From NCBI GenBank assembly GCA_023137075.1, contig JAGLQA010000453.1, forward strand, positions 1-10,287: DNA of 10,287 nt. Reading direction: 5' to 3'. The notes under the pieces are model-generated. The model ran no database searches. It was not told the DNA's origin and saw nothing but the letters and a program-made list of their open reading frames with translations. Positions 7,046 to 10,287 of the stretch are shown here, in pieces. Each line of letters opens with the position of its first letter. Position 1 is the first letter of the stretch. The translations under genes and the position numbers were made by a program. The DNA comes from Candidatus Aminicenantota bacterium. Its GTDB lineage: Bacteria; Acidobacteriota; Aminicenantia; UBA2199.

Positions 7046-8374
7046 ATGCTGAGGAGATTCTTAACCTTATTACTTATTCTAAGCAGTATGGCCCTGCTGG
7101 TGTATGCCGATCCCTTCGGCATACCGGCGGCGATATCCCCGACTCTTGTCCTGGGATTCATGCTCCTGGCCGCTTATTGTACCGGCTTTTTACTGGAGCC
7201 CTTAGGCTTGCCGCGAATTACCGGTTATATATTTGCCGGTCTTCTGCTGGGTCCATATTTCTTAAAATTTTACAGCCAGGACGCGGTTGCCGATCTCAGC
7301 TTTTTGAACAGCCTGGCCCTGGCCTTTATCGCCTTTTGCGCGGGGGGGGAGCTAAAACTGGCGAATCTGAGAAAAAAATTAAAATCTATCATTTTTCTAA
7401 TCTGCGGCGTGACGTCGGCCGTATTTGTGGGAGTGACGTTGATTGTATTTCTCCTTTCAGGCTTTATTCCCTTTATGAGCGATTACAATGGGGTTATGAG
7501 ATTCGCTATCTCGGCAATCTTTGGGATAATTGCGGTGGCTCGCTCGCCGTCTTCCGCTATTGCAGTTATTAGCGAAACCAAAGCAAAAGGGGAATATACC
7601 GACATCGTACTGAGTGTAACCATTGCTATGGATGTTGTCATTATCATTTTTTTCGCCTTTGTCATGTCCGCGTGTGAAATTTTAACCGCCTCAGGTAGTG
7701 CAATATCCGGGGGTTTTATCCTGAATATATTACTCGAAGTCACGATTGCTTTTGTCCTGGGTTTTTTGCTGGGGAAAGTTATCATCTTTCTGATCGAAAA
7801 GATAAAGATCGAATTCCCGGTGGTCATAACCGCGATGGGTTTCCTGATTATCAAATTTTCTCATTTTTTAGGGGAATACCTGCAAGCGAACCTGGAGATA
7901 CATATTAACCTTGAACCGCTTTTGATTTGCATGGCCGCGGGATTTACGGTACAAAACTTTTCCAGGCACGGCGCCACCTTCCTGCAGCGAATGGACGATG
8001 TGTCTTACCCCATCTATATCGCTTTTTTTGCCATAACCGGGGCGTCCATCAATATCGATGTGTTAAAAAGCGCCTGGTTTTTGGGATTGGTTATTGTTAT
8101 TTCACGCATAATGATGATATTTGTCGGTTCTTACGTGAGCGGCAGGTTGTCGGGAGATCAGCCGCGCATTTATAAAAACACCTGGCTTGGTTTTATCACC
8201 CAGGCCGGGGTGAGCCTCGGACTGCTGGCGGAAGTGGTACGCCGCTTCCCTGAGATCGGTATTCCCATCCAGACAATACTCATTACGGCAATCACTCTGA
8301 ACCAGGTGGTGGGTCCCATTGCTTTCAAGGTGGCACTTTTCAAAGTGGGAGAGGCGAAAAACGGGAAAAAGTAA
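7046..8374 (+). CDS. CPA2-type cation/proton antiporter, second of a tandem pair
   Basis: The 442-residue membrane protein is a clearer CPA2 member. It has GLPRITGYIFAGLLLGP (54-70), FIAFCAGGELKLANLRKKLKS (94-114), ARSPSSAIAVISET (165-178), the membrane Asp196 in TIAMDVVIIIFFA, FFAITGASINIDVL (327-340), a basic residue at Arg354 in SRIMMIFVG, and LGFITQAGVSLGLL (381-394). Met195 stands in place of the Asn, Asp or Gln that usually precedes the key Asp. The N-terminus looks like a cleavable signal peptide (MLRRF, hydrophobic to VYA at 21, then DPFG), which is unusual for this family. The start directly abuts the previous stop (TAAATG), with AGGGAG at 7031-7036, so translation is coupled and a heteromer is plausible. 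It lacks the TrkA-N or other C-terminal control domain of many relatives; the EIIA- and PII-like proteins opposite may supply that control. Confidence 0.85.
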   Translation: MLRRFLTLLLILSSMALLVYADPFGIPAAISPTLVLGFMLLAAYCTGFLLEPLGLPRITGYIFAGLLLGPYFLKFYSQDAVADLSFLNSLALAFIAFCAGGELKLANLRKKLKSIIFLICGVTSAVFVGVTLIVFLLSGFIPFMSDYNGVMRFAISAIFGIIAVARSPSSAIAVISETKAKGEYTDIVLSVTIAMDVVIIIFFAFVMSACEILTASGSAISGGFILNILLEVTIAFVLGFLLGKVIIFLIEKIKIEFPVVITAMGFLIIKFSHFLGEYLQANLEIHINLEPLLICMAAGFTVQNFSRHGATFLQRMDDVSYPIYIAFFAITGASINIDVLKSAWFLGLVIVISRIMMIFVGSYVSGRLSGDQPRIYKNTWLGFITQAGVSLGLLAEVVRRFPEIGIPIQTILITAITLNQVVGPIAFKVALFKVGEAKNGKK

Positions 8375-8375
8375 C

Positions 8376-8714
8376 CTACTTAATTTCCGGTTTCAAACCG
8401 ACCACATCGGCGATGTCGATGAAAAATAGAATACCGCTTCCACTCTCTTCCAGGGAACCTAAAATTTTAGCCGCGAGTTCTTTTAAGGGCGCAACGTTCT
8501 CCTCCTTGATGATGGATAAGATCGTTTTATTGTAGGGCCTGGACCCGGCAAACATAAATCGCAAACCGGCAAATATAGGCACATCGGTGGAGAGAATATG
8601 GCCCATGCCGATGGAATCGATAATGGTGGCGCCGGTTATGCCGATTTCAAGCAGACCTTCCAGCAGCGTTTCCAGGTGCTCTTCCCTATTTAGAATCAAA
8701 ACGGCTAATTTCAT
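8376..8714 (-). CDS. PII-like (GlnB-superfamily) signalling protein
   Basis: The 112-residue size and ferredoxin-like pattern fit a trimeric PII-type protein. MKLAVLIL is the first strand and EEHLETLLEGLLEIGITGAT (11-30) the first helix with its turn. IIDSIGMGHIL (31-41) corresponds to the 'TVTEVKGFGRQ' strand of GlnB. A T-loop-like region (about 41-60, STDVPIFAGLRFMFAGSRP) lacks the uridylylated Tyr. NKTILSII (62-69) is the third strand, and GSGILFFIDIADVVGLKP (92-109) corresponds to the B-loop and final strand ('GDGKIFVYDVEEVV' in GlnB). PII proteins bind nucleotides or other small molecules and dock on membrane transporters (GlnK on AmtB, SbtB on SbtA are the known precedents). Its ATG overlaps the EIIA stop by one base (TAATG), so translation is coupled. 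I infer that it controls the antiporters; its ligand is unknown. Confidence 0.8.
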   Translation of the reverse strand: MKLAVLILNREEHLETLLEGLLEIGITGATIIDSIGMGHILSTDVPIFAGLRFMFAGSRPYNKTILSIIKEENVAPLKELAAKILGSLEESGSGILFFIDIADVVGLKPEIK

Positions 8715-9175
8715 TATACCAACATCTCTTTTTCCACGAAAACATCGTAGACAGCGTCGGTAGTCTCTGCCTTTTTTGCCGTTTCGACAACATCGGTACT
8801 TTTTACCAGGCGGGCAATATGAGCTAAGGATTTCAGGTGCAAACCCACATCTCTTTCATCACTCATGATTAAAAAAACCAGGAAAACATCCGCTTCATCC
8901 GGGGCCTTAAAGTCAAGCCCCTCCTTGATTAACGCAACGGAAAAAAGGAATTCGGAGAACTCGTCGGAGAAGATATGCGGCGCGGCAGCTCCCTGGTTGA
9001 TACCGGTTGACTGGATGTTCTCTCTTTTGACAAACAAACGTTTAATGGTTTTCCAATCATTGACAATTCCTCTTGTTTCCAGGAATTTAGCATATTCGGA
9101 ATAAAAATCATCCAGGTCCTTACAGGATTTTGTGATAAAGATGTTCTCTTTTTTTAAAATTTTTGCTAAATTCAT
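8714..9175 (-). CDS. PTS EIIA type-2 domain protein (PtsN/fructose-EIIA-like)
   Basis: The 153-residue stand-alone domain matches the PTS EIIA type-2 family (EIIA-Ntr/EIIA-Fru). The phosphorylation-site signature reads VKRENIQSTGINQGAAAPH, with the candidate phospho-histidine at His67, where typical members have 'TGIGNGIAIPH'. ADVFLVFLIMSDE (about 95-107) and HLKSLAHIARLV (113-124) correspond to the 'vfLlavpe' strand and the 'HL..La.lar.l' helix. The domain receives phosphate from HPr or NPr in the cytosol; in E. coli the EIIA-Ntr protein regulates K+ transport through TrkA and KdpD. No sugar permease (EIIB/EIIC) is present, so a regulatory role is more likely than sugar uptake. A TTG at 9178 could begin a two-residue-longer frame start, but the ATG at 9175 has AAGGAGT 5 bases upstream and is preferred. 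It follows the exported-protein gene by 34 bases. Confidence 0.85.
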   Translation of the reverse strand: MNLAKILKKENIFITKSCKDLDDFYSEYAKFLETRGIVNDWKTIKRLFVKRENIQSTGINQGAAAPHIFSDEFSEFLFSVALIKEGLDFKAPDEADVFLVFLIMSDERDVGLHLKSLAHIARLVKSTDVVETAKKAETTDAVYDVFVEKEMLV

Positions 9176-9180
9176 CAACT

Positions 9181-9187
9181 ACTCCTT
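9181..9187 (-). promoter_or_regulatory. Shine-Dalgarno deciding the EIIA start
   Basis: AAGGAGT on the minus strand ends 5 bases before the ATG at 9175. The upstream TTG at 9178 would be only 2 bases from it, which is too close, so the ATG is the start. Confidence 0.75.
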
Positions 9188-9209
9188 CATATAAATTCGC
9201 TGGCAGCAT

Positions 9210-9803
9210 TTATTTTATTTTACATTTCTTAAGAGTCTTGATACACTCCTTTTTTATAGCTTTCAAATCGCCGTCGTCAACGTACTCCATGGCCTTCAAC
9301 CGGGCCTTTCGTTCTAACCCCTGGCCGGTGGTATCTCCCCTGAGAGTAAATTGAAAACTGCACACGATAAGCGATAGATAAGGGACCAGGTCTCGATGAT
9401 TGTTCAACTCCCGTAAGCAACTCCTGGCATTAAAGCGAATATAATTTCCGAGGATTTTGCCTAATTCCTCCTCTAAGGCAGTATCGGCAATGGTAAATAA
9501 GCGAAAGGCAACCCGCAGCGAATCGCGGTCCCCGGAAAAAATCTGACTCTCAAGGATAACGAGATTATTTATAATCAGGGGTCTCACTTCCACCTGCAGC
9601 CTGATTTCCCTATCCTTTCCATCAGGAAGCATCGAATAAACTCGAAGAGCATTTTCACCATTGGGATTGGAAATATAATCTTTCCAGACCTTCCCGAAAC
9701 TTGTCATATCAATTTGTACTTCACCTGGGCTCTTGCTATTCAGCACAGATGGTTGTGGAATTACGAAAATAAGCAACAAAATCGAAACCCATGATAGCCT
9801 CAT
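9210..9803 (-). CDS. Unrecognised exported protein, helix-rich
   Basis: The 197-residue protein begins with a signal-peptide-like segment (MRLSWVSILLLIFVIPQPS), so it is probably secreted to the periplasm; no lipobox cysteine is visible near the cut. The mature part looks mostly helical (about 95-150 and 165-195), contains Cys129, Cys148, Cys187 and Cys194, and ends in a strongly basic tail (KTLKKCKIK). I do not recognise the family and assign no function. The start has AGGAGG (9810-9815) 6 bases upstream, one of the best ribosome sites in the window. It lies 34 bases before the EIIA gene on the same strand, and no separate promoter is evident in that gap, so it may be first gene of a three-gene operon with the EIIA- and PII-like genes. 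Its link to antiporter control, if any, is unknown. Confidence 0.65.
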   Translation of the reverse strand: MRLSWVSILLLIFVIPQPSVLNSKSPGEVQIDMTSFGKVWKDYISNPNGENALRVYSMLPDGKDREIRLQVEVRPLIINNLVILESQIFSGDRDSLRVAFRLFTIADTALEEELGKILGNYIRFNARSCLRELNNHRDLVPYLSLIVCSFQFTLRGDTTGQGLERKARLKAMEYVDDGDLKAIKKECIKTLKKCKIK

Positions 9804-9843
9804 ACATTACCTCCTGAAGTTCGAAAATCAAAAAACAACAACC

Positions 9844-9868
9844 TTTTATATTATGACATAATATTAAA
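9844..9868. promoter_or_regulatory. Palindrome, possible operator for the divergent genes
   Basis: ATATTATG (9848-9855) and CATAATAT (9857-9864) are perfect 8-bp inverted arms around a single central A. The symmetry extends to 11 of 12 pairs over 9844-9868. It lies about 40 bases upstream of the minus-strand start at 9803 and 55 bases from the plus-strand -35 box. Its A+T-rich, odd-centred form suits a dimeric regulator site, although A+T-rich DNA produces some palindromes by chance. Confidence 0.4.
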
Positions 9869-9871
9869 TTT

Positions 9872-9904
9872 TTTTCCATTTTTTTTGTTACTTTTCCATT
9901 TTTT
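9872..9904 (+). repeat. Two copies of a 13-bp direct repeat, 20-bp period
   Basis: TTTTCCATTTTTT occurs exactly at 9872-9884 and again at 9892-9904. The 20-bp period is close to two helical turns, and the array ends 18 bases before the TTGACA of the hydrolase promoter. It could be an activator site or an A/T-tract upstream element; low complexity also allows chance. Confidence 0.5.
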
Positions 9905-9922
9905 GAAAATCGACAGGGGTGG

Positions 9923-9952
9923 TTGACATTTCTGTGTTGATTATTTTATAAT
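9923..9952 (+). promoter_or_regulatory. Consensus sigma70-type promoter of the hydrolase-like gene (leaderless)
   Basis: A perfect TTGACA (9923-9928) and a perfect TATAAT (9947-9952) are separated by 18 bp. The -10 box ends 6 bases before the ATG at 9959 and there is no Shine-Dalgarno sequence, so transcription should begin at the start codon. Confidence 0.75.
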
Positions 9953-9958
9953 ATTTCC

Positions 9959-10287
9959 ATGAAAAATAGAGGATTTTACCGGGTTTTTTGTTTCTCAGCA
10001 GCACTGGTTCTATCATTTGCTCTCTATGTTGAATCCAGGGTTGAGTTTGAAAGGGGAAAAATCATCGAAAAAGTGATATGTGCAGCCGACGAAACTCAGC
10101 AGTATGCCCTCTATCTCCCGCCCGCTTACTCTTTAGAAAAAAAATGGCCCATACTCTTTGCCTTCGATCCCGCGGCCAGGGGAACGGTCCCGCTAAAACT
10201 TTTCAAAACCGCGGCGGAAAAATATCAGTATATCGTTGTCTGTTCCTACAATGCTCGCAATGGCCCCTGGGAGGATACGATCAAAGC
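9959..10287 (+). CDS. Exported alpha/beta-hydrolase-like protein (3' truncated by the window edge)
   Basis: The frame opens at ATG 9959 and runs off the window, giving the first 109 residues. The N-terminus has a signal-peptide or anchor-like segment (basic MKNRGFYR, hydrophobic to about residue 24). The mature part begins with a strand-rich stretch (GKIIEKVI), then YALYLPPAYSLEKKWPILFAFDP (49-71), the pattern of esterase/PHB-depolymerase-like alpha/beta hydrolases in which 'YLP..Y....WP.l...dp' precedes the oxyanion strand. EKYQYIVVCSYNARNGPW (88-104) fits the following strand and loop. The nucleophile Ser, the acid and the His would lie beyond the edge, so catalytic competence cannot be judged. 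It is transcribed divergently from the exported-protein gene, behind a consensus promoter, and appears leaderless. A carbohydrate-esterase or peptidase role are both possible. Confidence 0.65.
   Translation, partial: MKNRGFYRVFCFSAALVLSFALYVESRVEFERGKIIEKVICAADETQQYALYLPPAYSLEKKWPILFAFDPAARGTVPLKLFKTAAEKYQYIVVCSYNARNGPWEDTIK

Noticed and set aside
8388..8400. Inverted repeat CGGTTT-C-AAACCG near the convergent stops
   Set aside because: It lies within the PII-like coding sequence, forms only a 5-bp stem with a 3-base loop, and no T-run follows on either strand.
9176..9178. TTG start for the EIIA-like gene
   Set aside because: It is only 2 bases from the AAGGAGT, whereas the ATG right after it has ordinary spacing.

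Overview
The window looks like chromosomal DNA from a Gram-negative-type bacterium of moderate G+C content. It has exported proteins with signal peptides, a RodZ-like morphogenesis protein and sigma70-like promoters. An exported 6-bladed propeller protein, a sulfotransferase / DUF3467 / RodZ / helical-repeat operon, and an exported alpha/beta-hydrolase-like protein together recall Candidatus Aminicenantes or a relative of Acidobacteriota. That placement rests on protein style only; no rRNA or marker gene is present. I see no tRNA, rRNA, CRISPR array, insertion sequence or phage gene.

Layout. Bases 1-179 hold the last 58 codons of an unrecognised plus-strand gene. Bases 281-1297 encode an exported beta-propeller protein in noticeably A+T-rich DNA. 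A near-consensus promoter (1412-1440) drives a complete M20 aminoacyl-histidine dipeptidase (PepD-like, 1468-2925). It converges, with a 6-bp gap, on a minus-strand operon running from 5697 down to 2932: sulfotransferase, DUF3467 protein, RodZ-like protein, helical-repeat protein. That operon shares a 106-bp divergent intergenic region with a plus-strand pair of CPA2-type cation/proton antiporter-like membrane proteins (5804-7045 and 7046-8374).

The antiporter pair meets a second minus-strand cluster with a single base between the two stop codons. The cluster comprises an unrecognised exported protein (9803-9210), an EIIA-type phosphotransferase-domain protein (9175-8714) and a PII-like protein (8714-8376). 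The right edge carries the start of an exported alpha/beta-hydrolase-like protein (9959 onward) behind a consensus promoter.

The most interesting unit is 5804-9175. Two different single-Asp CPA2 transporters sit beside two stand-alone signalling proteins of families known to bind or regulate transporters. I infer a cation or pH homeostasis module in which phosphorylation state (EIIA) and a small-molecule signal (PII-like) set antiporter activity. A second theme is regulatory: two genes (5804 and 9959) have their -10 hexamer exactly 6 bases before the ATG and no Shine-Dalgarno sequence, which predicts leaderless mRNAs. The sulfotransferase has a 12-A tract directly after its start codon. The 9804-9958 divergent region holds a palindrome and a 13-bp direct repeat with a 20-bp period.
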